DNA from: Tetradesmus obliquus
Lineage: Eukaryota > Chlorophyta > Chlorophyceae > Sphaeropleales > Scenedesmaceae
Assembly: GCA_030272155.1 (NCBI GenBank)
Contig: CP126202.1
Location: forward strand, 1,302,001-1,366,000
Reading direction: 5' to 3'
DNA: 64,000 nt
The position numbers were made by a program, and so were the translations under genes. Of this stretch, positions 1-10,227 are shown piece by piece (position 1 is the stretch's first letter; each line of letters starts with the position of its first letter). The notes beneath the pieces were generated by a model, which had not been told where the DNA came from, did no database searches, and was given only the letters and a program-made list of their open reading frames with translations.

Positions 1-85
1 GTAACGCAGTAGAGGAGGCATTCAGCAGTGCTGCTGCCTGGCTCCCTCGGCCGCTCCCTCGGCCGCCCTAACCGCCCTCCCTCAC

Positions 86-1157
86 CTTCTTTGTACACGT
101 ACACGCGCAGCGGGTCCAAGCTCATGACAGCCACATACACGCGCAGGTCAAACTTGCGGCCGCCAATCAACAGCGGGTCCGGAATGTAGTGCTGCAAAAT
201 GACGTCATTTAACGAAGCGGCATCTAGCGCGTGCGCGTCAGTGACAACACGGACACCGCGCCCGCGTGATGATGCGACAGGCTTGCGGATGTAGGTGGTC
301 TTGGGGTTCTGCGCGAGGTCCAGTTTGAAATCTTCTAGGTCGGCTGGCAGGATGAAGAACCTGCGGGAACATCGAACACAGCATTTGCAGGACAGTGTAA
401 GACTTGCGTATGTAGGTGGTCTTGGAGTTCTGCGCAAGCTCCAGGTCGCCTGGCAGGATGAAGAACCTGATTGTGTCGAAAGCATATGCGGCATGCACAC
501 CAGTTATGTTTTGGAAACTGAACTGCAGACAAACACACAGCCACTGGTGCAGCTGAACAGCAACTATGCAGCAGGTGCGTCACACGTCTGCTTAGGTGTG
601 AAGTTGGCCACTTGCTCACTTGGGCACAAAGTTGAAGGCGGCAGGGTCGCGCGTGCGCCGTGCTGCAGCTGCAATGTTGCGGTACAGCCTATCCTTGCGC
701 CCGAGCTCCCAGGTGCCTGCGCGCACATGATGCATAGAAGCGGACAGACATATGCACAAATCTCAGTGTCATGCTCGCTTGAGCGGTACAGCCTGACCTT
801 GCGCCCTTATTCCCAGGTGCCTGCACGCATAGCAATCGCGTGGCAGCAGACAGACACAGGCACAGTTGTTGCTCACATGCTTGCTTGTGCAGTGCAGCCG
901 TTCCTTGCGCCCCAGCTCCTAGGTGCCTGTGTGAAGGCAGAACATGCAACACAGCACAACACATCGCACTGTAGACATCAACACCGCTTGCGCTGCAGCA
1001 GAACTGATGCTGTGCAAGCTGCCACTCACACCTGGGAAGTGGTTGTGGCGCTGCCAGGGGTTGATGCCTGCCAGCAGCTCAGGGGGCGCCAGCGAGCCCC
1101 ACAGCACACCCCAGCTGCTGCCCTTGGTGGCCTTGAAGCCAGAGGCACGGAACACCT

Positions 1158-1205
<48 letters not shown>

Positions 1206-3237
1206 TCAGCAGATGATGGCAAAGCACGCAGGCAATGCATCGGCAGGAGGAGACATCACCGTGCTTGAAGCTGATGGCTGCCATCATGGCAAAAACAATG
1301 TGCTGCTGTGACACAGCATTTGCCACACTGCTGACGCAGCGGCATGGCTGCACACAATGTATCAACCTGTTGCTGCTGGGGAGCCCACAGAGCCAGCATG
1401 CTGCACACTTCGGATTGCATTAAACGCTTCTTACCTGCTTGACACTGTTGTTAGCAACACCAAAGTATCTCACACACATCTTCACACTGTGCAGAGGTAG
1501 CAATTCATTGCTCTGCTGTGGCTGCATCTGAGCTTCTAGCTGCTGCTCCTGCTGCCCTGTAGAAAACAGCAGCGTAGGCGGTGTTGCTGGAAACTGCGGC
1601 ACCAGCAGCTGCAGCGTACGTTGCAGCTTGGTCTTGCATCCAGCTGGGCTGTCACTCGTGTTTCTTCTGCTTTGTGCTGCGGTTGGACTGGCTGGGCTGC
1701 TGCTGGCACCACCTTCACTGAAAACAGGATGCTCTGCTGCTAGCTGCATGCTGCTGGCAGCGGCTGGGCTTAAAACAGCCTGAATGTCTGCTGTTAGTGC
1801 TGCCACTACAGCAGGATGCTGCTGAGGCAGCCACGCAGCAGGATCAGCAGCCACACACACGCTGCTGTATGTTGCTGTGGCCCTGCTGTTCGTTGTACTG
1901 GGCTTGCTTTGCTGCTTGGGCCTGCCACTTGCTACTGCAGTTGTGCCGCTGCCATGCTGTAGTAATAGGCTGCTACTGCTGCTATCGCTGGTACATCTGC
2001 TGGCCCTGCCGCTACTGCTTGTACTGCTGCTCCTGCTGCTAAGTGGTCTGCTGCTGTTATCTTCACTGCTACAGCTGCTGCTATCACGCATCTTCTCTTT
2101 GGACGCAGATGAAGTCCGCCTGCTTGCCCTGGACTGCTGCTGCTGCTGCTGCATTTGTGTGCCTGCTGCAGCTGGCACTGGTAGCAACTGGTTGCCAGTG
2201 AGGCCCAACTCCAAGCCACATGCCCGGCTAGGGTTTGCCACTGCCTGCAGTGCCAGCATGGCCTCTGCAGAAGAGCTTGCACTGCAGCTGTCCTGCTTGC
2301 CTCCTGCTGGGGTTCCTGCAGCTGCCTTGTACCCTGCACCAGCCCGCAAACGGCAGCTGCTGCTGCTGTTCAGCTTTGCATCAGTTGAGTCAACATGCCC
2401 TGCAGAACTCCCTGGAGTGCTCAAAGACCGTAGCACTGCTCTGCTGCTACTGCTGCCCGTGCTGTTGCTGTTGCTGCTGCTGTTAGTACTGGTAAAGCTT
2501 CTGTCGGTGGGTTTATGCTCTGCTGTTGCCTGGCTGGTTTGTCTCCTGCTGTGACAGGCTGCTTGCAGGAGCTGACTGGGTTGCTGGACAGCGCCACTTG
2601 CAGGAAGCCTAAAAGATGAGCTGCTGCTTAGCAACCGCCCTGCAGCCACTGGTAGTGTAGTGCTGGCTGCTTCCGCTTTTGCTGCTGAGTAGTCGTATGC
2701 TGACGGTGCACTCAGGTTTGCAGGAGACAGTGCGTTGCAGGGGTTGGTGCAATTGCCAACACGGGTCTTGATACTTGAACTCTGATGCGCTATTGGCTGC
2801 TGAACTGGTCTGCTGCTATTGTCGCTGGTAGTGGCTTTAGCATGTTGTGCTTTGGCCACTCTGCTACTGTGCCAAACTCTTCCTGCTGCTGCATGCTCGT
2901 CTGCTGCCTGGCTGGCTTTCGCTGCTGCTGAGCTGCTGTAGGGTTTGGCCATACCTTGGGCTACTTGGACAATGGCATGGTCTCGCACCTCTAGCTGTCC
3001 TGCTGCTGACATTCTCTGCAGCAGTTCATCCAGCAAGATGTATGATGGCTGGCCCATGCTGGTGCTGTTGCTGTACACAGTAGTTGCAGGCGTGTACTGC
3101 TTGCTGCTTGCCGCTGTCGCCATGGTCCCAGCTGCTGCTTGGTTAGCCTGCTTGATTCGTTGCTGAGCCAGCAACGCTGCTGTTGAGGCAAGGCTGCTTC
3201 CTGCTGCAACAATGGCTTCATGTTGAGGCTTGCTCAT
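86..3237 (-). CDS. TTLL: TTLL4-like tubulin ligase (polyglutamylase-type), C-terminal part outside window
   Basis: Model: complement(join(86..360, 620..716, 1032..1155, 1435..3237)), all junctions in frame. TTLL enzymes add glutamate or glycine to tubulin tails in cilia and cytoplasmic microtubules, using an ATP-grasp fold. Seen: NHFPG then TWELGRKDRLYRN, NFVPKFFILPADLEDF, KTTYIRKPVASSRGRG (nucleotide-binding strand) and LLIGGRKFDLRVYV with DPLRVYVYKEG. These blocks come in the family order and resemble TTLL4 most. The first exon encodes about 545 residues of Ser/Ala/Gln-rich low-complexity sequence before the first TTLL block (PTLLFSTG). I chose ATG at 3237 because it is the first ATG in this frame; only a TTG lies upstream. 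The gene continues past position 1: the donor after 86 is CTTCTTT/CAC read on the minus strand. Family call is firm; substrate specificity is inference. Confidence 0.88.
403..469 (-). repeat. Echo of the 5' end of TTLL exon 86-360
   Basis: Minus-strand sequence repeats an acceptor CAG and then encodes FFILPGDLELAQNS and KTTYIRKS, a diverged copy of the first 22 codons of the exon that starts at 360. It lies 43 bp upstream of that exon. It ends abruptly after the copied part, so it cannot replace the exon. Confidence 0.85.
781..932 (-). repeat. Two echoes of the 5' end of TTLL exon 620-716
   Basis: At about 781-825 and 877-932 the minus strand carries an acceptor CAG followed by copies of the block encoding TWELGRKDRLYRN. 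One copy has TAA in place of the Leu codon and the other TAG in place of the Trp codon, so neither can be a coding exon. Both lie in the intron just upstream of the real exon. Confidence 0.85.
1156..1202 (-). repeat. (CTG)n tract forming a 3' splice site
   Basis: About fifteen CAG units on the plus strand are CTG in the sense of the TTLL gene. They end directly in the CTGCAG acceptor of the exon that starts at 1155. No other pyrimidine tract is present, so the triplet run appears to serve that role. Confidence 0.75.
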
Positions 3238-3492
3238 CAGCTGCTGCTGACAGCTGACCAAACTAGTAGCTCTAGCTAAAGAGAGCTGCAGTACAGTAAC
3301 TAGAACTTTACTCTTTTTAACATTGCAGACAGTACTGTTGAGAAGACCGATAAGAAGCAGGCATCACTATCGCACGGACATTCAGCAGAGTCGCCCTGCG
3401 CCCTGCACAGGTCTGGGATTTAGAATAAAAGGCATCTTGAACATCGGCAAAAAGTCTTACCACCCAATATACGGATGAAAAGGTATGCATTA

Positions 3493-3799
3493 GGGTAGAG
3501 ATTACTTGTAACTGTCACAGTGACTTCGGATAGCGGGGGGGGGGGGGGGGCAGGGGCCTTCCTCGCAACAGGCTTGCCCCCCCCTATCCAGGCCCCCCGC
3601 AGGGAGGGCTGGGGGCGGTTCGGAGCCTTTCATGGCCAAATCTCACTAGGAAAAGGGGCTTCGGAGGGGGGGGGGGGGGGGGGGGGGGGGGCTGGGGCCA
3701 TTTCTGGCACAAGCCCTGGTGGCAAGGCCCCTAGGGGTAGGGGCATTTCGAGGGCTTGTTATCCGAAGTCACTGTGGCAGTTACAAGTAATCTCTACCC
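3493..3799. mobile_element. Tourist/Harbinger-like MITE with 40-bp terminal inverted repeats
   Basis: Left arm 3493-3532 and right arm 3760-3799 are inverted copies matching at 39 of 40 bases. The arms begin GGGTAGAGATTACTTGTAAC. The element is 307 bp and flanked by the direct triplet TTA (3490-3492 and 3800-3802), the TWA target-site duplication typical of PIF/Harbinger elements. It has no coding capacity, as expected of a non-autonomous element. The interior is extremely G-rich. Superfamily assignment rests on the 3-bp target site and is inferred. Confidence 0.85.
3535..3691 (+). repeat. Poly-G tracts inside the MITE
   Basis: A run of 16 G at 3535-3550 and a run of 26 G at 3666-3691, with several shorter G3-G5 runs between and after. 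They lie inside the inverted-repeat element and have strong potential for G-quadruplex formation. Homopolymer lengths may be inexact in the assembly. Confidence 0.8.
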
Positions 3800-4284
3800 T
3801 TACAGAAGAGCTTTCTGAAAGCTGTGAGCACCGGTGACACCGTTTAAATCTGTCATGGTCGTCTCATCGTAACACCAGGCATATGTCTTCTTCAATCACA
3901 GACCTCTTATAGATGACTAGGATGTTACGGCAGGAAACAGGCCCAGATTTTCAGATGATGCTTTGGTAAAGGCATGCGTTTCACCAAGTCTGCACTGCAC
4001 AAAGCGCTGAACCACGCACACAGAACACTACTGCATACATCACAGCGCCTATGGGCGAGGCCAAGCACCACAAAAGCCAACAGCCTGACTTAGAAGGCAG
4101 CACCATGCACGTTTGCCACTCAGACCAATCAACGGCGGCAGCCGGACCAACAATACTGCTGCAGATGCGAGGGCCGCCAGCTGCAGCTTGCAGCCTGCAA
4201 TCAACAGGCGCCACCACTTCCCTTCGCTGCAAGTAGAGGACGCCCAAAGAACCGCAGCTGCAGCAGCAGTCTAAGCTACCCGAT

Positions 4285-5110
4285 CTACCGCCGCTGCCGC
4301 TTGAAGTCCTGCTCTTCATCCCCCATCCCATAGCCCCCGCCACCCCCCATCATCCCGCCACCCATAGGCCCCATTGCCCCAGGCCCCATGCCGCCATACC
4401 CCCCAGGGGCCCCCATCATACCCCTCCCCATCATCTGCGCCATCATCATCATCATTTGAGGGTTCATCTGAGGGTTCATGCCCCCAAAACCGCCACCCAT
4501 GTGACCCATCGGGCCCATGCCACCTGCCGCACCCATTGCTCCCTCCGGCATTCCAGGTGGCACCGCGCCATACCCGCCCCGCCCGCCACGCTGCTGCATC
4601 TGGTTCCCACCGCCCCGCCCGCCTCGCCCGCCAAACCCTCCTCCCCTCCCGCCAAACCCTCCTCCGGCTTGGCCCCAGCCCTTGCCGCCCCCCTGGTGCT
4701 GCTGCTGCTGCTGCACGAAGCCCTGCTGGTGCTGGTGCTGGTGCTGCTGCTGGTGCTGCTGCATGCCTCCTCCCCACGAGCCCATGCCTAGGCCAAAGTT
4801 GCGGCCCTGCTGGCCCTTCAGGTACTGCGCAACCTGCCCCGGCGCCGCCCAGGTGACAACCACTGCACGCCCATCCAGCTCGCGCCTGCAGACACCAGAA
4901 GAAGTTGCAGAACAAGGCGCAACAAGAGTGAAAGGATGTACAGATGTTGCCTGCACGGCAGCGCGGGGCTCAAGCACCTGGTGCAGGCACTGTCAACAAC
5001 CATGATTGCAGATACATACGTGTTCAGCTCGGCAGTCATGCTGCCCCTACACTTGTCTCAAGTGTCTCTACCAAGCATCAGGTGCTACCGTGTCGGCTAC
5101 TGCCGTCGCT

Positions 5111-5158
<48 letters not shown>

Positions 5159-6804
5159 CCACGGCCACGCATCCTTACCCTGTGAGCTCCGCCTTGCAGC
5201 GCCGCGCCCCCTCAGCGTCCATGAACTCCACCACAGCCACACCCTTGGACTTGCCTGCACGACATGACAGACAACAAAAGCACATTTAAGGATCAAGGCT
5301 GGAGTAGCAGCAGCAGCAGCAGCATCCATGAACTCCACCACCGCCACACCCTTGGACTTGCCTGCACATGAAACAGTGCATACACGAACAGAGGCAGCAA
5401 CAAGAATAGGCTTACGAAGGAGCAGTGGACATGCAGTAGATGATATGTTCTGTTTGTTCTCTAGCATCCATGACTCCCACCACAGCCACACCCTTGGACT
5501 TGCCTGCAACCAAAACATCGCATAGACAGAGGCAGCAACAAGGGAGAGGCTTACAAACAAGGCACTACAGAACGCAATGTGTCATGTTTGTTCGCGGCAG
5601 CTTAACAAAATGCTGCACATGATTGATGCAGACCAGCCACACCACGCAAGAGACACATGACAGCTCAAGGGACGCATACAAAAGCGCACCTGAGCGCCCA
5701 GCAAGGGGCGGCGCCTGGCACATGCAACCACCACCTGCAGCTGACACTGTAAGTGTGCTGCCCATTGAAAACGCAACAAAAAACGTAGCACCCACCTGTT
5801 GCTCGCTCCTCCACGAAGCGGCAGCTGGTCACTGGGCCAAACTCTGTCACTGCAGCCTCCACCGCAGTATCAGTGGTCCACCAGTGCAGGTTGCCGATGT
5901 ACACGATGGTGTTGTTGACATGCGGCGAAGCAGGCGCCTGTGCAGGCAGGATGCACAGCAAGACACAGTCATTGAGAAACAGTTAGCACGCTGGTGCTGG
6001 TGACACGTGGTGAGGCAGGAGCCCGTGCAGGGTGCCAATGTGGGGCAGCGGCAACACACAAGGAACAGCAGGGACGAGGATCACTTTATCAGGTACAGCC
6101 AACACGGATGTTCTGTTCGCGTGCGGCGAGGCGGCGGTTGCACGCGCAATTGCAACAAAAAGACACAGTACTCAAGAATCAAGCACAACGGTGCTGGTGG
6201 CATGCGACGAAAGACGCGCCTACGCCGGCAGCTGCAGCAGAGGGCGGCTGTGCAGGCAAGCAACACCACAGACGCTGCCGGGCAACAATGCAGCTTTTTA
6301 ACGCCATGTGTCGCATTCCTAGACCAATCTGCCACCTCTCACCTTCTGTTCCTCTTCTTTGACTCCATCTTGTGCTGCTGCTGATGCTGCTGCTAACGCT
6401 CCTGCTGCTTCCGCGCTGCCGTTTGCACCGCCGCCATGCCCCATCGCCTCTTCAAACGAAGGTATGCGCTGCCTGCCGCTGCCGCCGCCTGCCGCGCCGC
6501 CGCGCTGCGCCTGCCGGGCCAGGGTGCGCCGCTGCCTCGCATTCAGCTTGCTGTATGCAGCAGGCGAGATGCCTGCAGCCTCCGCTGCAGCAGCATCTGC
6601 CTCTGCATCACCAGCAGCAGCAGCAGCAGGCGGCTGCTGAGGAGGCGGCGGCAGCTTCACTGGCTGTGGCTTCTTCATGATTGGCTGCTGTGCTTCTGCA
6701 TCCTCATCTTCATCCACTAAGCCAAGCAGCAGGTTGTCGTCTGCTGCTTCGCTGTTCTGCTGCGACATGCGCCGCGCGGCAGCAGCAGCAGCGTCGTCAC
6801 TGTC

Positions 6805-6854
<50 letters not shown>

Positions 6855-7009
6855 CTTGCTGCTGCGGCAGGTCATCCTGCTGCTGCTCGTCCAGCTGCTG
6901 CTCGCCTTGCTGCTGCTGCTCCAGCTCCTGCTGCTGCAGGTCCTGTTCGTCAGCATGCTGCTCCTGCTCGCCCTGCTGCTCCTGCTCGTCCTGCTGCTGC
7001 TGCTGCTCG

Positions 7010-7053
<44 letters not shown>

Positions 7054-7577
7054 ATACTCCTGCTGGTCGGCATACAGCTGCTCTTCAGTGCTATGCTGCT
7101 GCTGCAGCTGCTCCTGGTCGTGCATCTCTTCATCCTCATCTCCATTGAACTGCTCCTGTTGCTCCTGCTCCTGCTGCTGGTCTTGATCAAAGTCCTGCTG
7201 CTGCTCTATTTGCTGCTCGTCCTCAGCTTGCATGCCCTCATCCCCTGCTTCATCAACATCCCCTAGCTGACCTTCATGAAAAGCTGCGGTTCCTGCAGCA
7301 TGAATCGTTTTACGCACGCCAGTGTGTGTTGACAGAGTAGAGCTTGCAGGACAGCTGCAGCATAGGGTGTGCAGGCAAAAACTGCCAGTATCTTGTAGCC
7401 TGACTGATTACAGCGCCCAAGCTGACGGATTACAGCAGCTAGGCACACCCTATCAACGAGCTTGGAGCAGGTGCTGTCCTGCTGGTGCTGCTGCTGGTGC
7501 TGCTGCTACTGCTGCTCACCTGCATCCCCGACATCCTCTAAGCCCTCAAACGCCCCGAAATCGTCATCATCAGCCAT
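4285..7577 (-). CDS. CPSF6: CPSF6/CFIm68-like RRM protein, pre-mRNA 3'-end processing
   Basis: Model: complement(join(4285..4885, 5179..5254, 5796..5937, 6343..7292, 7520..7577)); 608 aa, all junctions in frame. CPSF6 is the large subunit of cleavage factor Im and binds UGUA-recognising CFIm25 in nuclear polyadenylation. Seen: one RRM at about residues 346-425 with RNP2 IVYIGNLHWW and RNP1 KSKGVAVVEF. The tryptophan pair after RNP2 (NLHWWTTD) and the following RELDGRAVVVTWA are characteristic of CPSF6/CPSF7. The order differs from animal CPSF6: an acidic Gln-rich region of about 300 residues precedes the RRM, and the C-terminus is Gly/Met-rich with RGG repeats ending DFKRQRR. The start ATG at 7577 opens MADDDDFGAFEGLED. 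A divergent gene (BolA) starts 444 bp away. Family call is firm; complex membership is inferred. Confidence 0.87.
5116..5157 (-). repeat. (CTG)n in CPSF6-like intron
   Basis: About fourteen CAG units on the plus strand, CTG in the sense of the gene. The run starts some 20 bp after the donor of exon 5179-5254. Confidence 0.8.
5324..5508 (-). repeat. Two echoes of the 5' end of CPSF6-like exon 5179-5254
   Basis: At 5324-5366 and 5464-5508 the minus strand repeats an acceptor and then sequence encoding GKSKGVAVV and MDA, the RNP1 core that opens the real exon at 5254. Each copy stops after about 44 bp. Both lie upstream of the real exon in the same intron. Confidence 0.88.
6005..6245 (-). repeat. 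Probable echoes of the start of CPSF6-like exon 5796-5937
   Basis: Diverged copies of the acceptor region TGCGGCGAAGCAGGCGCC are visible around 6005-6045, 6118-6170 and 6200-6240. Similarity is weaker than in the other echo sets and edges are approximate. Confidence 0.5.
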
Positions 7578-8021
7578 AATGAACGTTCAACTATGTTCGC
7601 TGCAGAAGCGAGCACCTGCTGCGTGCAAAGCTTGAGTTGCTGCTGATGGCGATCAAACGCGTGCACCAGCTCGATCAAGGCGATAGCTTGAAGGCTGCAG
7701 GTCGAAATTTTTGACCAGGTTGTCAGCAGCTCTGCAGCAGCTGTTGCGGGTCACCGTAACATGACATGACAGTAAGCCCTGTGCACTCTTCATCACTGCT
7801 ACTACTGTGCTCGCCGGTTAACGCCCTGACTCTGCTCAAGTGTTGCTTTCAAACCTTTTAACTCTTCCTTACTACTTACTTCTCGATGTCTGTTCTTTGC
7901 TAACCTACCACAGCAGCAGCACAATCACCACCAGTGGCAGCGGCACCAGCAGCAGCACCACCTACCTTCTCCAGCCACAGTACACAATCGAGACACCAGC
8001 AGTAGCAGAAGCACCAACAGA
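7578..8021. promoter_or_regulatory. Divergent promoter region, CPSF6-like (-) and BolA3-like (+)
   Basis: The 444 bp between two divergent start codons must hold both promoters and 5' UTRs. The part next to the BolA start (about 7910-8020) is rich in CAGCAG and ACCACC and looks like 5' UTR. I see no recognisable core element. Confidence 0.5.
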
Positions 8022-8336
8022 ATGCTTCGTGCCTGCAGCAGATCTGTGGCCAATGGCTCCCTCAGGAGTGCCTTGCAGCGCTGCTACTCTGCAGCAGTGC
8101 AGGCGGAGACAGAAGCAGAGAAAAACATAGCAGCCAAGATCCAGGCGGGCCTCAATGCGCAGTCAATCAGCGTAGCAGACACCAGTGGCGGCTGCGGGGC
8201 CATGTACAGCATCCAGGTGGTGTCTGAGGAGTTCAAGGGCATGAGCATTGTGAAGCAGCACCAGCTGGTGACCAAGCTGCTCAAGGAGCAGATTGCAGAG
8301 TGGCACGGCTTCCAGCTGGTCACTAAGGCACCCTGA
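8022..8336 (+). CDS. BOLA3: BolA-like protein, BOLA3 type, probably mitochondrial
   Basis: Single-exon gene of 104 aa. BolA proteins pair with monothiol glutaredoxins to handle [2Fe-2S] clusters; BOLA3 acts in mitochondrial cluster delivery. Seen: TSGGCGAMYSIQVVSEEF with Cys58, then VKQHQLVTKLLKEQIAEWHGF with His95. These match the cluster-ligand Cys and invariant His of the BOLA3 family. Residues 1-30 are rich in Arg, Ser and Ala with no acidic residue before position 29, consistent with an organelle transit peptide. ATG at 8022 is the start because it opens this presequence. It is the only intron-free gene in the window. Localisation is inferred. Confidence 0.9.
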   Translation: MLRACSRSVANGSLRSALQRCYSAAVQAETEAEKNIAAKIQAGLNAQSISVADTSGGCGAMYSIQVVSEEFKGMSIVKQHQLVTKLLKEQIAEWHGFQLVTKAP

Positions 8337-8374
8337 GCAGCTTATAACATTGTTATAACATCATTACGCTCATG

Positions 8375-8580
8375 GCCTTGCTCAGCAGCAGAGGAGGAGG
8401 AGCATGTGTACAGCATGCAAGCGGTTGAACAGCTGCCGGTTGTGCGCATATGCCTGGCTATGGGAAGCTTGGCTGCAGGCCAAGGCTGCATGCTTTGTTT
8501 GTTAGAGCTTGATGCTATTGTGTTGGCAGTAGAGGAGGAGGAGCATGCAAGCTGTTGACACTGCTGCCGATTGGTGGTAC
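8375..8580 (+). repeat. Duplicated segment in BolA 3' flank
   Basis: Two diverged copies, about 8380-8435 and 8520-8575, share GAGGAGGAGGAGCATG, GCAAGC(G/T)GTTGA and CTGCCG(G/A)TT. They lie 40-240 bp beyond the stop codon and look like a 3' UTR duplication. Confidence 0.6.
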
Positions 8581-9468
8581 AGGCTGAGGCTGCACGCTTG
8601 CCTGCAGGACTGTGCAGGGCTGTGAATTGTGAAGTGAAGGGCAGCTGGCAGCACTGACTCCAGAGTGTTAACAGGGAATTTGCAGCGTTGTGTGATGAGT
8701 CGACAAGTACAAAGGCAAATGTGTCTAAAGCAAAGCAAGCAAGCTGTCATCCGCCTTTGGTGGACATATCCCAGGGAAGATAGTGTGTGTAGACACAATT
8801 TGCGCCACACAAGCCAGCAGCGCTGCCACAGCAGCTGCGGGTGCCGTGTACATGCAGCAGCGCACACCTGCTGGGAGCTGCTGCTCACAAAGCAATGCAG
8901 GGCATGCAGCGGCAGCATTAAGCAGAGGTTGTGCAGCAGGTGCTGCAGCTGCGGCTGCGGCTGCGGCTGCTCAGCATCGCTGCAGGGTCCTGTTTGATAT
9001 CTGGCAGTCAGCAGGGAGTGCTGAGCACCACGTCTGTGGGATGTGCTGATGGTGCTGAACTTCAGCCATTGAATGGCTTGTTGTATGTACTGTATGACTA
9101 AGTTGTGGAAGCCGCGATGTTTGTGGTAGCTGTAATGCGCCCCATGCAGCACGTCACGTTTTCATTTGGGACGGCTGCTTGCTGGCACTGCAGATGCATC
9201 AGGTCATGCTCTTCAAGCTGCCTGTGCAGCGGCGTGTTCTGCAAAGCTTCGCACCGGCATTTGCTGGCGTAATGTCAGCATGATGACACCAGCAATTGCT
9301 GGTGTGTGTGCTGGAGGAGTATTGGTGTAGCATCTTGACCAGGAACATGTGAACTGCAGCCACAACCAAGTAATTTCACCTCACAGTTCTGGTTTGTTTC
9401 ATGACTGATGATGCATAGGCACTCATCTGAGTAGTCTGGAAGGCGTCGTGCTGCGGCGCTGCACTGCG

Positions 9469-9607
9469 CAGTGAGTTTGTATACATCTTGGCGACAACAT
9501 CATCAGCGTGGGAGCCTGAGGCCGCCATGTGCCACCATTGGCAGTGCTGGCAGATGGCGGCCTCCCACGCTGATGATGCTGTTGGTGAGGTGTAAATAAA
9601 CTCACAG
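9469..9607. repeat. Long imperfect hairpin (foldback or miRNA-precursor-like)
   Basis: Left arm 9469-9533 pairs with right arm 9549-9607, with a loop of about 15 nt. The inner stem pairs CATCATCAGCGTGGGAG with CTCCCACGCTGATGATG, and GAGGCCGCCAT with ATGGCGGCCTC. The outer part pairs GTGAGTTT with AAACTCAC less perfectly. No target-site duplication is evident. It could be a small RNA precursor or a decayed foldback element. Confidence 0.65.
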
Positions 9608-10227
9608 TTGTTTGCTGCTACAGGCCGCGCCCTCTCCACGCAACCAGGCGATGCTGTTTCAGTGCCTGCACTGCACATGATGTGCAGCCATCAGCTCCCA
9701 GCCCAACCGCGGCTGTGGACTGCACGCCGCAACACTGACGTAGGTTCAAGGTGAATTTCTGTGAATGAAATGTCGAGGGGCCCCAATGTACAAAGAGCCG
9801 TGCGGTATCAACTCTGAAGCCGCGCTAGAACTCAAATCACCCGCCGTGCCCTGCACTGCATAGCAAGCAGAGGTTACCGCTTTTGATGGTTTTAACTGAT
9901 GTTGTATTGGTTTTCGTACTCTTGTACACGCCAATAACCTGCACTGTCAGGTAGGGTGTACATGCTGTGTTCAAATCTCCCAGCCACTGCCAACAGCTTA
10001 GTCGCTTGCTCACCTTCTCTTGAGCATTTCAGGCATTATCTTCGATTGCTGGTGCTTGTAGGGCGTTAGACGCGCCTCACAACACGCGGGGATCATTTGA
10101 AGCTACATTAAAATCACTGTCCGGCAGTGCCCTGCTTTTCCTGGCACCGCGCTAGCCATTGAATATGACTATTGTACCTTAAGTTATATGCCAGCATTCG
10201 GCGCTTGATCTGTCACCGATTGGCAGC

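Larger units (their letters stand above)
3238..4284. other. Intergenic: TTLL 5' flank and CPSF6-like 3' flank
   Basis: No convincing gene. It holds the TTLL upstream region, the inverted-repeat element at 3493-3799, and then about 480 bp that should contain the 3' UTR of the CPSF6-like gene transcribed leftward from 4285. Confidence 0.6.
8337..10227. other. Intergenic: BolA 3' flank and chromomethylase upstream region
   Basis: No convincing gene in 1.9 kb. It holds a duplicated block in the BolA 3' flank (8375-8440 and 8515-8580) and a long imperfect hairpin at 9469-9607. About 600 bp before the chromomethylase start show nothing recognisable. Open frames here have no codon bias or recognisable motif. 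Confidence 0.55.

Noticed and set aside
1877..2554. Long Leu/Cys-rich open frame on the plus strand
   Set aside because: It is the complement of the Ser/Gln-rich first exon of the TTLL gene; CAG/GCT repeats leave all frames open.
6677..7266. Plus-strand Cys-, Ala- and Leu-rich open frames
   Set aside because: Shadows of the Gln-rich exon of the CPSF6-like gene on the other strand.
8502..9152. 216-codon open frame on the minus strand
   Set aside because: No motif, no low-complexity exon style and no splice context; composition looks like intergenic DNA.
9960..9990. Possible tRNA T-arm (GTGTTCAAATCTCC)
   Set aside because: No matching acceptor stem or anticodon arm at the right distance.
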